DNA of 64,000 bases. Source: Cavia porcellus. Its lineage: Eukaryota; Chordata; Mammalia; Rodentia; Caviidae. A program made the position numbers and the translations under genes. The notes beneath the pieces were generated by a model. The model saw only the letters and a list, made by a program, of their open reading frames with translations. It did not search any database and was not told where the DNA came from. The stretch covers positions 68,403,482 through 68,467,481 of the forward strand of contig NW_026947484.1 of NCBI RefSeq assembly GCF_034190915.1. The letters run 5' to 3'. Shown here in pieces: positions 11,021 through 22,814 of the stretch (its first letter is position 1; every line of letters begins with the position of its first letter).

Positions 11021-11207
11021 CTGTGCTTTCCTGGCAGTCACAGCACTCCTGGCCAGGGGTGGGGTGGGAGGCATTGCAGCACTGCAGGCAGCGGCTGTCT
11101 TCGGGGTACAGCAGCAGGGGAGCAGGGCACACAGTGCAGTTCTTGGGGCCGGGTCCCTTGCATTCCATGCAGCTCCCGTGGCATTTTTCACAGGTAAATT
11201 TCTCTCC
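11021..11207 (-). CDS. PCSK5: PCSK5 exon, last furin-like repeat
   Basis: This 187-nt exon follows GTTCTCCACAG and ends before GTAAGG. It starts in frame with GEKFTCEKCHGSCMECKGPG and goes on to PKNCTVCPAPLLL and an unusually cysteine-dense end, with CLQCCN and ECCDC. It has NCT and NAS sequons. It closes the cysteine-rich region and leaves one base for the terminal exon. Confidence 0.96.
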
Positions 11208-11997
11208 CTGTGGAGAACAAAGAGGATCCTTTTGAGTGTGGAGGGATTAACTCCCAAGTCAGGATTCCAACTCATCTCCGTAAGGCAGAGGCCACATGGG
11301 GGACTGCATAAGGATGGTGTGTTCCAGGGCCATGCTCACCATGCCAGGTGAAGGAGCTGGCTGCCTGCTACTGGACAACCCGTGACTGGCCCAGCCCTTG
11401 AGACCTGCACTGTCAGGGACAGGCTTCCCGAATAAATAGTTAGGAAGTGACAGATCCTGTGCTCAGGGACAGCTCAGGATAGCAGTAGTTTTGTCTGGTT
11501 CACACTGTGTAGACTTCCATAGGCCTATACATTCTGCATTCATTTTCCGAATTTCAGAAGCATGCTGTTTCACATGTGATCAGTTCCTAGTTTCTCTGTA
11601 AAACCTGTCAACGCCAGAGTCCTTATTCCCACAGGGCAGTGTCACCAATAGAGATGAGTGGCATGCAGCCCTCTTGTTGTGCTCTTCCTATCTGATAGTT
11701 TCCAGCACTTCCTTTTACACCACCAAGACACGTGAGTTTCCACTGCCCATCAGGCTTACGCTGTGGCTTCCTCTGACCTAGCATCCTACAAGACCCAGAA
11801 TGAGGTAAACGGTGACTCTCTTGCTAAAACAGTTAAATCTCACTGGAAAGAACGTCCAGAGGGGGGACAAAAAGTGGCTTTGCTCCTCCCAAGTTGCTAC
11901 TTGCCTGATGCTAGACACCTGGTTAGGGAAGATAATGTCCTTTCCTACCTTTATTAACTTTGGAAGACTAGTAAAATAGAAAAGGGAAGAATGGCAG

Positions 11998-12092
11998 AGC
12001 TGGGGGTGGAGCTTAGCAGGATAGCACTTGCCTTGCATGTATTAGGCTCTGGGTTTGATTCCCTGAACTATGATCTATGAATTTTTAAAAAA
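11998..12092 (+). mobile_element. ID-like SINE
   Basis: 'gctgggggtggagcttagcagg...cttgcatgtattaggctctgggtttgattccc' with an A-rich end. Confidence 0.7.
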
Positions 12093-12194
12093 GGAATGCA
12101 AATGACACTGCTGAGTATCTTGGCACATTACAGATGCTGCTGAAGTGCTTCGTCAGCTGTTCCTTAATCAGCTCTTCTCTGTTCAGTCCTAGTT

Positions 12195-12270
12195 TTGTTA
12201 CTACTCAGGTGACCTTTAGCAAATTATCTAACCTCTACAAGCCTCAGATTCCCCAAGCTGTAACGAGAGC
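12195..12270 (-). mobile_element. MIR fragment
   Basis: 'gtgacctttagcaaattatctaacctct' and 'gcctcagattcccc' match antisense MIR. Confidence 0.6.
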
Positions 12271-12833
12271 TGATGTCAGAATTTAAACTGAGCTTCTCTA
12301 TGGATGGGCTCATTGTGTTCATTTCACGATGGAGAGACCTCCTCATTTGCTAAAGTTTGGAGACACAATTAAGAAATTAGTGGACTCAAAAGATTCCATG
12401 GCTTTTATGCAAACAGATGAGTTCTTAGTACAATTTGAAGACAAAGTGCAGGAAATGAGAGAGAAACGTGTGTGATTCCCACTTTATTCAGCTGTTTCTA
12501 GTTAGCAGAAGGTAAAACAGGAGACACTCTATACTCCTGAGATAACATTCTCATGCAGACTATAACCATGAAAACCTGAGAGGGTTCATTCTGAGGCTCC
12601 CTTCACTTGACTGCCCCATTATTTGTCTTAGGTCTTCTCAGTTCATGAAAGGGCAGCCCTATTGTTTCATGATGCAATAGAAGAAGATTCTAAAATGTTC
12701 TGTGTGAACACTTTTAAACAGTAGTGAGTGTTGGAACTTTAACATTTTCTGATTGTCTGAAATTACATTCAGAAATTGAGTTTGTGCTCCTTTCTAGAAG
12801 GTATGGAAGACACCCACCCCTGGCTCACAGTAC

Positions 12834-12934
12834 CTCTCCCACTCGGTATTTCCCCACAAGACAGTCCAGGCTGCAAATTCCTCCCATGAGGTGGTAGTTC
12901 CACACACAGGACAAGCAGCGCAATGCTCCTTTTC
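12834..12934 (-). CDS. PCSK5: PCSK5 exon, furin-like repeat
   Basis: This 101-nt exon follows a TTTTTTTCTTCTTTCAG acceptor and ends before GTACTG. It completes Gly, encodes KGALRCLSCVWNYHLMGGIC and then SLDCLVGKYRVGE, and ends on a codon boundary (phase 0). It is the only phase-0 border in the visible gene. LSCVWxYHLMGGIC is a recognisable PCSK5 segment. Confidence 0.95.
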
Positions 12935-13440
12935 CTGAAAGAAGAAAAAAAATCCAATTATGAGACCATCTTCAGGGTTCAGCCTTTCGCTTGGTTCTGG
13001 AACACTCAGGAGCAAAGAATACGCTGTAAAGCAGTCTCCATGGAGTTGCCTGTGAGGCCGCTGCTGCAGTAACCCTGCAACCACTGCCAGCACCCCTGAA
13101 ACCACAGCTCAGTACCCCGCACTCTGAGTCAACAGGACCAGACACACTGGGAACTGAGTGCTGGGGAAGCTCACCACTGAGCCATGCCGTAAGTGTAAAG
13201 TGGACATTAAGTTTCAAAGATGGTTCCAGAAAAGAATGTAAAATAGCTCAGTAATGTTTATGTTGATTATATGTTTAAATAGTAATATGCTGTGTACATT
13301 AAATCTAATATGAAAATTATTACTAATTTTTATTTTTAAAAGTGATGACTAAAAACTCTAACATTACACATATAACTTGCATTTTATTTCCATTTCTATG
13401 GCACAGTGGTGATACATCCTTAAGTAACAATGGTACGAAT

Positions 13441-13575
13441 GAAACTGGCTTGGGCTGTGTCTGTAATCCTAGCATGTGGGGGGCTGCGGCAGGAGAATCA
13501 TGGCAAATTTGAGGCCAGTCTGGACTATGGAGGAAAACTGTGCCTCAAACAAAAACAAAAAGAGAGAGAAAGATA
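13441..13575 (+). mobile_element. B1-like SINE
   Basis: 'tctgtaatcctagcatg', 'ggcaggagaatcatgg' and 'gaggccagtctggact' boxes with an A-rich tail. Confidence 0.7.
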
Positions 13576-13861
13576 GCTATGTTTAGTGAAAATGTGATGT
13601 AAACAGAGCTCTGATAAACACTGACTTTCAGCATCAGGAAGAGGAAGGAAGAAAACCTATAGAACTAGGAGAAGCTAGGACCTGGGGACTTCACAGAGCG
13701 TCTGTCCTCAGGAAGGGAGGCAAAGTCAGTCAGTCAACCATGGGTTTAATGGTGCTGAGCCGGTGGGTAGTTCTAGGTGGCTCTTGTTCTAGAATACAGG
13801 GAAGAAGAGTTAGAACTGAACCTATGGCGACCGAATGGAGGATTTTAACCCCCTTTAAAAA

Positions 13862-14050
13862 TGGAAAATATTTACTGGAAGTTCACGGAGAGCTGTAAAT
13901 AAATCAATCATGCTCACTGATGTGATGGCTGGGCTCATAGAAGAGGCAGCACCATTGCGGGATGAAACACCATGCAATGCGAATCCATCACCAAAGGAAA
14001 TCACCAAGTTCACTTTGAAAAGGAGAACTGGAATGCATCCCTCCAGCCAT
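13862..14050 (+). other. Open stretch, unidentified
   Basis: The plus strand is open for about 62 codons up to a TGA at about 14050, with protein-like composition (SIMLTDVMAGLIEEAAPL). The minus strand is also open here, so chance is likely. No splice sites or start were found that connect it to anything. Confidence 0.15.
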
Positions 14051-14074
14051 TGATATTCATCAAGAAATATAGTC

Positions 14075-14260
14075 ACTGCAGTGTACACCCTAATCCTAGC
14101 TGCTCAGGAGGCTGAGGCAAGAGAATCAAAAACTCAAGGCTGGCCTGAGTAGCTTATAAGAACTTGCCTCATAAGAGAGAGAGAATGGGAGAGAGGCAGG
14201 GAGACAGGCTGGGAATGTAGGGCAGTTTAAAGTTCTAGGTTCAATCTCCAGTGTTTTCCC
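14075..14260 (+). mobile_element. B1 + ID composite SINE
   Basis: B1 boxes ('gctgctcaggaggctgaggc') followed, after a GA-rich linker, by an ID-like half ('gctgggaatgtagggcag...ggttcaatctccag'). Confidence 0.7.
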
Positions 14261-14261
14261 C

Positions 14262-14820
14262 ATTTTGTGGTACTATAAGATGGAAACCAATGCCTCATGC
14301 ATGCTAGGTGAGCTCTCTTCCTCTGAGCTATATTCCCAGCCCCCATATTTTTAAAATTTGTGACACAGTCTCATTAGAGTCTTGTCATGGTTACTTTTCT
14401 CCTGTTGCTGAGACAAAATACCCGATGCCCAAAATTAAGGGAGGAAAGGTTTATTTAGCTCACAGTTTGTGGAGGTTTCAGCCCACGATCTACTGGGTCC
14501 AAGGCAGAGTGGTAAGGCAGAAGGCAACAGTTCATGGTAGCAGGAAACAGCAAAAGCAACTAGAGCAAAAAGGAGAGTGAAAGACTCTTTCTGTCCCTTA
14601 CATTGTATGCAGGCCACCCATCCTAGGGTAGGTGTAGCACTTGCGCTCATAATCTCAGCAGTGGACCATGAATCCCTCACAAGCCAGTCTGCCTGCTGAC
14701 TGCATGAAACTCTAGGGGACATCTGGACACAAACCATAGCAAGAGTCTAAACTGGCCTCAAACTTGCAATCTCAGCTTCCTGAGTAGCTGGGATTATGGG
14801 GATGTGCCACTGTACTCGAC
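14262..14820 (-). mobile_element. B1 + ID composite SINE split by an LTR-like insertion
   Basis: The antisense ID half (14262-14345) and start of the B1 half lie left of 14383. The rest of the B1 half ('tgcaatctcagcttcctgagtagctggg') resumes at 14749. Confidence 0.65.
14383..14741 (-). mobile_element. LTR-like insertion (MaLR-type)
   Basis: The 359-bp unit begins TGTCATGG and ends CATAGCA on the plus strand and is flanked on both sides by AGAGTCT (14376-14382 and 14742-14748), read as a target duplication. On the minus strand it has AATAAACC followed by GTATTTTGTCTCAGCAA, shared with the MaLR LTRs at 22474 and 27504. It is inserted in an older SINE. Confidence 0.65.
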
Positions 14821-15501
14821 AGAAGTACAGTACCCACTTCTTACATGTTGGGAATTCATTTCGTTCACCATCTTAAGGAAAGACACGGGAAATGAGCGAA
14901 TGTGAGTTTTAGAAGATCTCTGGTATTAGTGTTCTGGGTGACCCAGTGTGTGCACATGGTGGAGTGAAGGGTTAGAAGGACCTGCTGGCTGCTTCAAAAC
15001 CTGACAAGAGATGCTTGGAACAATGGAAAAGGATTGGGAGGATGGAGGGTACTTAGGGGAGAAGTCAACAGACCTCGAAGTTGTTGAGGGAGTGGGGTGG
15101 GCAGGAGGCAGGGGAAAGAGAAAAGCCAGGGACGATGTCGAAGTGTCACACTGGGCAATGGCTGGACGATGAGCTCACCAGCAGTAATTTTGGGGGACTC
15201 TGCGACAGACAAGCAGGCATCTGGAAAGTAGGAATGAATTTGGGTGCATTGAGGTAGATGTCGGAGGGAGTTTTTGAAGTTAAGGAAATAAATGGATTTC
15301 TCTAGGGAGATGTGGCAGGCAGGGTGGAGCTACAAGAGATTGCAAGAAGGCGTGGAAGCAGAGCAGAAAGGGAGCCCAACCACATTGCAGATTTCTGGGG
15401 CTGACGCTGGAGGACCTGAGGAGGAGGGACGGAAGGTCCAAGCAGGAAGGAAACCGTTCCATTCTCCATTCATATGTGCAAAAACACCCATCTCCTCTCA
15501 C

Positions 15502-15719
15502 CTTCGCATTCCTTGCAGGTGGGATGGCATCTCTCACAGGTCCACAGGCTCTGCTCTGCGTAGTAGTGGTCTGGGCAGGTGCGGTGGCACTCTCCCTTGG
15601 AGCGGAGAAGAAAGAAATAGGGATCGCAGGACAGGCAGTCCGTGGGGTGTGGGCCCCGACAGGCCTTGCAGCTCCTGTCACACTTCTCACACCGTCCAGT
15701 GGAATTGTCTGCGTAATAC
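15502..15719 (-). CDS. PCSK5: PCSK5 exon, furin-like repeats
   Basis: This 218-nt exon follows GCTGGTTTCAG and ends before GTGAGA (phase 2 to 1). It encodes YYADNSTGRCEKCDRSCKAC, a PTDCLSCDPYFFLLRSKGEC segment and CERCHPTCKECE. It includes an NST sequon. These are close to the known PCSK5 protein. A plus-strand open frame of 217 codons crosses the same bases but is a shadow. Confidence 0.96.
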
Positions 15720-16024
15720 CTGAAACCAGCAAGGCGAGGATGGGATGCAGTCATCCCTCAGTATCTTGGAGGACTGGCCCTGCTGACACCAAGGTGCATG
15801 GGTGCTCAAATCCTAGTGTACCAAGAGTCAGTATGTATCACTATGTATGTCCTCCCTCCTATTTCAAATCACCTCTAGATTACTTACAGAATCTAATGCC
15901 GTGTGAATGCTTCATAGTGCTGGTTGTACTATACTGTGTCAGCCATAATGACAAGAAAAAGTCTGTATGTGTTCCACACAGATGTGCTTTTCTGTACATT
16001 ATTGTTATTGTAGAGAAGGTGCTG

Positions 16025-16105
16025 CTGTATGATCCATGTTGGCCTCAACTCATGACCCTCTTGCCTCAGCTCCCAAGTGCTGGGATTACAGGTGGGTGTA
16101 GGGGT
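16025..16105 (-). mobile_element. B1-like SINE
   Basis: Antisense 'ttggcctcaactcatgaccctcttgcctcagctcccaagtgctgggattacagg'. Confidence 0.7.
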
Positions 16106-16162
16106 ACCGATATTTCTCATTGTTTTTAAGATTAGCCAGTCTTTTTCTGTTTTTGTTTTTTT

Positions 16163-16238
16163 GGTACTGGTCATCCAACTCATGACCTCAAGCTTGCCAG
16201 GCAGGTACTTGCACCACTGAGCTAAATCCCCGGCCCTG
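16163..16238 (-). mobile_element. tRNA-derived SINE
   Basis: Antisense 'ttggtactggtcatccaactcatgacc...gccaggcaggtacttgcaccactgagctaaatccc'. Confidence 0.75.
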
Positions 16239-16566
16239 TTTCTCATTGTTTTTGATCCTTGGTCATATATAGAACCTCACTATGTGGAGAACTGGCTGTT
16301 CTAAGTGTTGCTTCTAAATTGGAGTGGAAAAGCATCATTAGTCAGGTGGGGTTCATTGACAAACTGGGTGGCCACAGCCTCTTTACTTGGATTTACTAAT
16401 TTAATTCATTATTATGTTAATGAATCTAATGATAACTTTTATTATCTATAAATCAGGTATTATAATCCTCCCTTCTCTATTTGTAAGAATTACAATGCAT
16501 GACACCTAGCAGGCTGGGTGCTATGACCCCAGCATTCAGCATGTCTATAACCTCAGCATTCAGGAG

Positions 16567-16660
16567 GCCCTCCCTTCCCTCCATTCACCTCCCCTTTCCT
16601 GCCCTCCCTTCCTCTTCTCCTCCCTTCCCCTTCCTTCATTTTCTTTCCTTCCTTTTAGGT
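16567..16660 (+). repeat. Polypyrimidine tract
   Basis: About 90 bases almost only C and T (CCTTCC/TTCC type). Confidence 0.85.
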
Positions 16661-17008
16661 TAGTGTTTAAAGGCTTGATAGGAAGAAGGTGCAGATGGGA
16701 CCCAGGTCTTTCCAGACACTTGCTCGGTGAAGCAGAAGCACTAAGCCAGCTCAACCATCCCCACACTTGCTTTGCAGAGCCCTTTCTTCAGTGATCTGTA
16801 CGGTGTTTTCAAGAGCAGCTAATGTGTGTGGCTCTGTTCTGCATACTATAATAGCATGTGTGACAAATAAGAGGTGTTTTACTTCCAGGAGCTTCTGATT
16901 TTCTTGGGAAGATATACAGGAATAAATTCTTGAGGGTCAAAATATTTGTCTTAACTTACCTTATTCAAACATACAAGGTGCTCTTAATCAAAACATGTAT
17001 TCAGTGAA

Positions 17009-17044
17009 CACACGAATGAATGTATGAATGAATGAATGAATGAA
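17009..17044 (+). repeat. (GAAT)n microsatellite
   Basis: About eight GAAT units with one GTAT change. Confidence 0.85.
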
Positions 17045-17930
17045 GTAAAAACACAAACCAGCTTCTGCACTATAATGAATGAGACAAGCCGAACTCGCTC
17101 TAGGACCTAGGGGAAGAGATGTGCCAATTGGGCTGAAAGCATTCATGGAAGGTTTAAGGTTACAGCCCTTTAATTTGGGTCTGGAAGCTCTCAGTGCCCT
17201 GGGTTACTGGTTGGGAAGGAGGAGTTAGAAACATGTTGATAATCAGTATTTCTTTCTGCTGCAATGTCCAGAGGGTAAAAAAGCAGTGACTCAAGTAAAA
17301 TTCTCTTCAATATGCTGTAACCAGATATTCTGATAAACACAATACCATTTTTCCTAACAGAAAATGCTAAATGCTTCGGGATAGTCAGGTATGCTTAGGT
17401 TATTTATGAAAACTAAACCTATAGGTGGATTATGGAAAGTGTAACATGTTGGAGAATTGATGGAATATAAATGGAACTATTAACTGAAGTGCTTCCCTTT
17501 GTAAAATCAGTGTTCCGCGTGCATTGCTTAAGGTGACCTCGGGCTGACTGAATCTGAATTGAAGCAAATGCTAAAGCTGAGGGGAAAGGACCTCCAGGAG
17601 CAGTCTTGGGCTGCGCTGTGGGAGGGAGGCATTGCTTCTGCTTTGGAATTGCTGATTCTCTTTGAATTAGCAGGAAGGCTGGGCACTGACTGGGATCAGT
17701 GATTTGGGTGAGCGTGGTTTGCACCATTGACTGTGTTCTCTCACCGAGTCACTCTGCCTCTTGCATTTTACTTCCATTATTGTAAACGGCTTCATCTCTG
17801 TTCCTCCCTAGCAGTGAGGTTTTAATCTGATTACATTTGTGTCTGACTCTTAGTTCCCACATCTGCAAAGTGGGTTAGCATCCAGGGTGGCTGAAATACT
17901 TGATGCAAGAAACTGTGCTGAGTGTCTTAC

Positions 17931-18108
17931 CCTTCCCTGCACTGGAGCAGGCACTCTCTGCCCAGCTGGAACCAGCCTGCTCGGCAGGAGAGGCACTGCA
18001 TGCTGTGTGTCCCTTCGCAGGTCCTGCAAGAGCTGTGGCATGGGGTGCAGCGGTGTCTGTCCTCATCGGTGAAGTAGCCCTCTGGACAGCTGTCCACGCA
18101 GGTGGTGT
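17931..18108 (-). CDS. PCSK5: PCSK5 exon, furin-like repeats
   Basis: This 178-nt exon follows CACTCCACAG and ends before GTAAGA. It completes Asn and begins TTCVDSCPEGYFTDEDRHRC, giving an N-T-T sequon across the border. It continues with CHSSCRTCEG and a GWFQLGRECLLQC segment, and exits in phase 2. Cysteine spacing fits one full furin-like repeat and the start of another. It is in phase with the exon at 31010 despite the long transposon-filled intron between them, so the insertions have not broken the reading frame. Confidence 0.95.
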
Positions 18109-19807
18109 CTGTGGAGTGGGGAGAAAAGCTGTATTAACACCAAGCTTAGAGGACTGCACGAGGAATGAGACGATGGGCCTGTGGCCTGATGGATATGCTG
18201 GGAGTGGAGATGACTGCCCAGGAAGTAAAATTGGCCATACAGCCATGAAGAGGGAGAGTGGACAGAAAGCACAGGTTGGTCATGGTGGAATGGACAGTGG
18301 TTCATCACCAGCTGATGTGTCTGTCTCATGTGGGGAAGGAAGGCCCAGCTGTGTACAAACATCTCTGCAGGTGTGTAATCTGGTGGCTTGAAATAGCACA
18401 CATCTATTATTTTATTGTTGTGGAGACAGAGAATACAAAATGGGTCCACAAGGGTCTGTTCATGTTGGAGCCTTTGGGGAGAATCTAGCATTTTCCACCA
18501 TCTAGAGAGTACCTGCCTGTGTGGGCCCTTCCTTCCTCTTCAAAGACAGTACCATCTCGCTCTCTCTCTCTCTGTCCCTCCCCTCTGTCATCACATCATC
18601 TTCTCTTACAAACTCTGATCAGACCCTTGTGATTATCTTGGGCCCATTGGGGTAATCCAGGATAATCTGCAGGAGATGACCTGAGTGACTCACCTTGAAT
18701 GTAGAACATCTGCTTCAGCATTACATAAACTGAACCCTGAATCCATATGCTGATATATACAGAGCTGGTTATGTTATTTCCTTCTCCCTTTAATTGACTC
18801 TAACCAACGTAAATAAGGATAGCTAAGGTACTGATATGTAATCCTTGAAGCTAGCTGAGTTTCCTATTTCCTTGCACTGTGTTTTGTATAAACAGTTGAG
18901 CACAGCAGGATGGCAGAGCCATATAGCTCCAGGAATGTCACCTGGGTTGAGTTATAAGATAAGAGGCTATGACTTCCAGGGCACAAAAGTTTGCATATCA
19001 GAAACTAAAGCAACAGCCTCCTAAATCATTCTAATGCTACCTCACTCCAGTTATCTAGATGAGTTTCTTAAGCTTTCTCCCTGCATACTGCAGAGATGCT
19101 TACTCTCCACCTGGCCAGCTCAGCTCACATTGCTCACATAATTCCTGCCCATCTCACAGTCACTCATCCTTGAGCCACTCCCTTCTTCACAAGGAAATAA
19201 ATTCTGGGTAAGGCTTAGATCAAGGCCTTTGTTCCATGTATTCTCACCTGGAGTGGACTCAGGACCCCTTGGCTGCCCATAATTTTGAGTATGTCTTAGT
19301 GTCTTTATTTTTGCTGTGAGTTACACTGGAGGTAGTAGATTAAAATTAACTCACCAGGACTCCAATAACCTTTCAATGGGATTACAAATATAAAATTTCT
19401 CAAGCTATGAGGAAGAAGGATTATAATATTTGGATTATGATATACAATATTTGGTTTATGATAAATCCCTCATGCCAAGATTCCTCATTAAATCTTAGCT
19501 GTAAGGCCCCTTTTACCATTCAAAGAAATATCCCTACAAGGCAGGGGAAGAAGTTAATCATCTTCATCATTATGCAGTCTATTACAAACTCCAACATGTT
19601 ATTTTAAATAGCCTGACTGGTGATGTGTTCATGTGAAGGAGAGCATGAGAGGCCTAGGCCTGGGTAGATCCTACAGCCAGCGTTTAGGACACCTCTCTGT
19701 ATGATACACCAGAGCCAAAGTTTTAGTTCTAGTTTAATTTGCATGTTTCCCTCTCTCTCCATTTACAGGAAACTCATAGTGAAGTAATTTTTTTCTCTCA
19801 TTAAGAA

Positions 19808-20114
19808 TGTAGTAGGAAATGACTCCTTACCCAATCATTATGCTTCAATTTTTGTTAGTTGTCCAGGTAATAGTTCCTGTTACTTCTGCTTCTTAGAAAC
19901 AGTTGGTCAATGTGGTACATAGTTGGTCACTATGATACACATTGTAAGAACTAATCAAAGACAGTCAAGCACTCCAACTACTTCCCTTTTACAATCCCTT
20001 GAAAACCTCCCTTGAGCCTTCAGGGCCTGACATTTTTTCTTGTGGTCAGTGCCCATCAACACAAATAAATCTGCCTCCAAACCATGGGTGATGTTTTGGT
20101 GTTTCTGCTTGCCA
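19808..20114 (+). repeat. ERV 5' LTR
   Basis: Starts TGTAGTAGG, carries an AATAAA near 20065 and ends GCCA. It matches 29139-29449 along its length ('cttctgcttcttagaaacag', 'aaataaatctgcctc'). Confidence 0.85.
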
Positions 20115-20121
20115 TGGCTTC

Positions 20122-20139
20122 TGGTGCACTGGCCAGGAA
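20122..20139 (+). other. ERV primer binding site, tRNA-Gly-like
   Basis: The 18 bases TGGTGCACTGGCCAGGAA match the complement of the 3' end of tRNA-Gly(GCC) (TGGTGCATTGGCCGGGAA) at 16 of 18 positions, 7 bases after the LTR. Confidence 0.75.
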
Positions 20140-20477
20140 GACCAACTATGTTGACTTCTTTGATCGCTGGTCATGTGCCTAATGGACAGAGCAGGGAGTT
20201 CTCCAATCCTGACAGGAAGGTGTGTCCTCAAGATTTCTCAAGCCCCTTGGAGGTCTGCAGGAAGATTCCTGGCTCCTTGTTTGAGCAGCTTACATCAGAC
20301 TCAAAAGGGAGGAGGATGTAGTCTGCCTGCCTGCTTGCCACATTCCAGTAAGATCCCTGAGGAAACCCGAGTTAGTCTGTCTGTCAGTCCTGTTCAGTTC
20401 GAGCAGAGGGAGAGCCTGATCAACTCTCATTAGTCAGGGCCACTCTCAAGGGAAGGGGGGCATCTGAATGGTTTTTG

Positions 20478-20516
20478 TTCTCTCTCTCCTTTTCTCTCTC
20501 TCTCTCTCTCTCTCTA
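20478..20516 (+). repeat. (CT)n run
   Basis: CT-rich microsatellite within the eroded gag region of the ERV. Confidence 0.85.
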
Positions 20517-21329
20517 AAGGACACCCATTGTTTGTCTGTTGCACCATCATTCAAGGATACTCAATGCATGTAGGAAGCCAGAAATGAGAACTAATTATTC
20601 AAAACCCAAAATCCTTGACTGAAGGCTGAAAAAAAATTTAAAAAGGGCTTCTCTGGTGATTATAGAGTTAAAATAAAATCAAACTGCTTCTCTCCAAGCC
20701 TGAACAAAACCCGAGAATCCCATGTTGGCAGAGACCACTGTAGCTCTCCATTCAGCAAAAAGAAATGAAGAAAGCCAGCCAAGTGCTTCTCAAAGGTATC
20801 AGAGAGGGGGGCAAAATATAAAAATTTGTTAATGTTACTAAGAGCCTGATAAGGCCCTTACCAATATATGAGTAACAAAGGTATGGACACTACAAAATAA
20901 AGGCCTCTTCAGATTAAAAAATAAGATTTTCAAAGTTTCAACCTGGATCAGATAACAACTTTTCATTGGTCTGATGGGCTCAAACTTGGCCAGACCAGGC
21001 TTCCTTCTTCCTGGTAGAAAATGGAACAGAACTCTCTGCCTTGAAAAGCCCCCTCTTAGCACAAAAAAGGTTACCATCTCTCGAGCAACTGGGACTCTTG
21101 CCTCCTGCCACTTCTACATGAATTTGCAGCCTGGAAAGACATCTCACCAAACATGAATTACCTTACACCACTTCTGAGGAGAGACCTCCTCTTCAGGGTA
21201 AAGGGACCACATCAGTCAGTGTCCTCTTGTTTAAGCCTACATCAGTCCGAGACAGATAGCTGCAATCTTGAAATTTTGAAAATTCTTCTCCCAGAAGTAT
21301 GTGCTGAAGACTTGTCTCTGGGCCTGGCC

Positions 21330-22468
21330 ATTAACCACACTCCCATATCTATGTCACAGGAAGCACAAACAGGCATCCAGCCACACATCAGCCACTTAAA
21401 GCAGTTCAGGATCTGGATAGACTTGTCAATCACCTTGGAACATTCCTCTTTCCCAGCAAAACTGCCCAAGGGGATTACCGGCCAATGCAAGATCTCCATG
21501 CCATCAACAATGCAGCCATCACCTGGCACTCTGCAGTTCCCAACCCATACACCCTTCTTGGACTGTTACCTCTGGATGCCACCTGCTTTACAGGTCTAGG
21601 TTTAAAAGAAGATTCTGAGACAAGATGAAGGACAAATCACTTGGACTCAGTTGCTACAAGGGTTTGAGAACTCTCCCACTATTTTCCAGGAGGCTCTGAC
21701 AAGAGATTTGGCCACTCTGAGACAGCCCATTTCTCTGCCCTTTCCAGCTTGCCATCATGGTCCCTAAAGAATGGACCTGGACCTAAAGAATGATGCTTCT
21801 ACCTTTGGTTGGCTCCTGCCAACCATCCCCCCTTCACTTTTAAATGAAAAGACTCCAGTCCTGAACTCAAAGGTTAACTGACCTGGACTCACCCTTCCAG
21901 AGGTTGAAAAACTTGTTTACTTTGCTAGTTTCCCAGCACAAAGTGTCACTGCATTTCTGATTAATGACACTCAAGCTGCTTGCTAGAAAGACAAAGAAGC
22001 TCTGCTGCAATATCTGGCAGAAACTGGCTACAAGGTGTCTTGGGGAAAGGCACAAATCTGACTACAAAAAAGAAAAGGCCGAACCCTTGGGGATTCCAGA
22101 TGTAACTGGAATTTGGCTAATTTGTTGATAAATGATGACATGTAGCTTCAAAGATGCTTATTCAAACTGTCAGTCCCTGGGGCACCAAGTGGCCTATCTG
22201 TGCAAATACGTGGATCTAGTCTCTAAGGACTGCCTCCCGCTTTGCCTCTGCACTCTAACAGCCATTGTCCTTCTGATAAAATCTGACAAACTCATCTTAG
22301 GGCAAGACCTGACTGTCCAGGTGCTACATACTGCCCTGGACCTCTTGGATAATTGTGGACCCTCAATCTTGCCATGTACTTGCTCACCAAGTTGGCCCTC
22401 CAGACAGTGACTCCCTGACACTGACTGATCAACCGTTCTCGAACCAACCAGACTTAAAAAGCTTGACA
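21330..22468 (+). pseudogene. ERV pol remnant (reverse transcriptase part)
   Basis: Short stretches in different frames match gammaretrovirus-type reverse transcriptase: the segment entering the polymerase, the fingers-palm region, and the later connection region up to the edge of RNase H. Many stops and frame changes separate them. The remnant is cut by the MaLR insertion at 22474 and resumes at 27832. Confidence 0.8.
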
Positions 22469-22473
22469 GATGC

Positions 22474-22814
22474 TGTCATGGTTTATGTCTGTGGCCCCCA
22501 GGCCTCATGAGTTTGCATTGTGTATTTGTGATAGTTCATTGTCTAGTGCTTGGATTGATGGTGTCAGTGCTCCACCCACATAGGGGTGGAGCCAGGATGT
22601 GATGTAATGTCAGGAAGAAGGTGTGTCTTGCTCTTTGCTGGTTCCTGCTTGCTGTTTGCAGCCACCATGAACTGCGGCCCAGCCATGCCCACCTGCCTTG
22701 GAGCCAACTAAGTGTGGACTAAAACCTCCAAAAACTGTAAGAAATAAACCTTTACTTTCCCAACTTGGGCTTCAGGTATTTTGTCTCAGCAATGAGTAAA
22801 AAATAACTAAGACA
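22474..22814 (+). repeat. MaLR 5' LTR
   Basis: 341 bp, TG...CA ends, AATAAA near 22743 followed by GGTATTTTGTCTCAGCAA. Confidence 0.85.

Larger units (their letters stand above)
11208..12833 (-). other. PCSK5: PCSK5 intron
   Basis: Mostly unique intronic sequence with an ID-like SINE near 12000 and a MIR near 12200. Nothing else recognised. Confidence 0.85.
12935..15501 (-). other. PCSK5: PCSK5 intron
   Basis: Holds B1-like and composite SINEs (13441, 14075, 14262), an LTR-like insertion at 14383-14741 and an unrecognised open stretch at 13862-14050. About 14820-15501 looks unique. Confidence 0.85.
15720..17930 (-). other. PCSK5: PCSK5 intron
   Basis: Holds two antisense SINEs near 16025 and 16163, a pyrimidine tract at 16567-16660 and a GAAT repeat at 17009-17044. 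The rest is unremarkable. Confidence 0.85.

Noticed and set aside
15476..16129. 217-codon plus-strand frame
   Set aside because: It overlaps the PCSK5 exon at 15502-15719 in antisense and continues into a SINE. A shadow.
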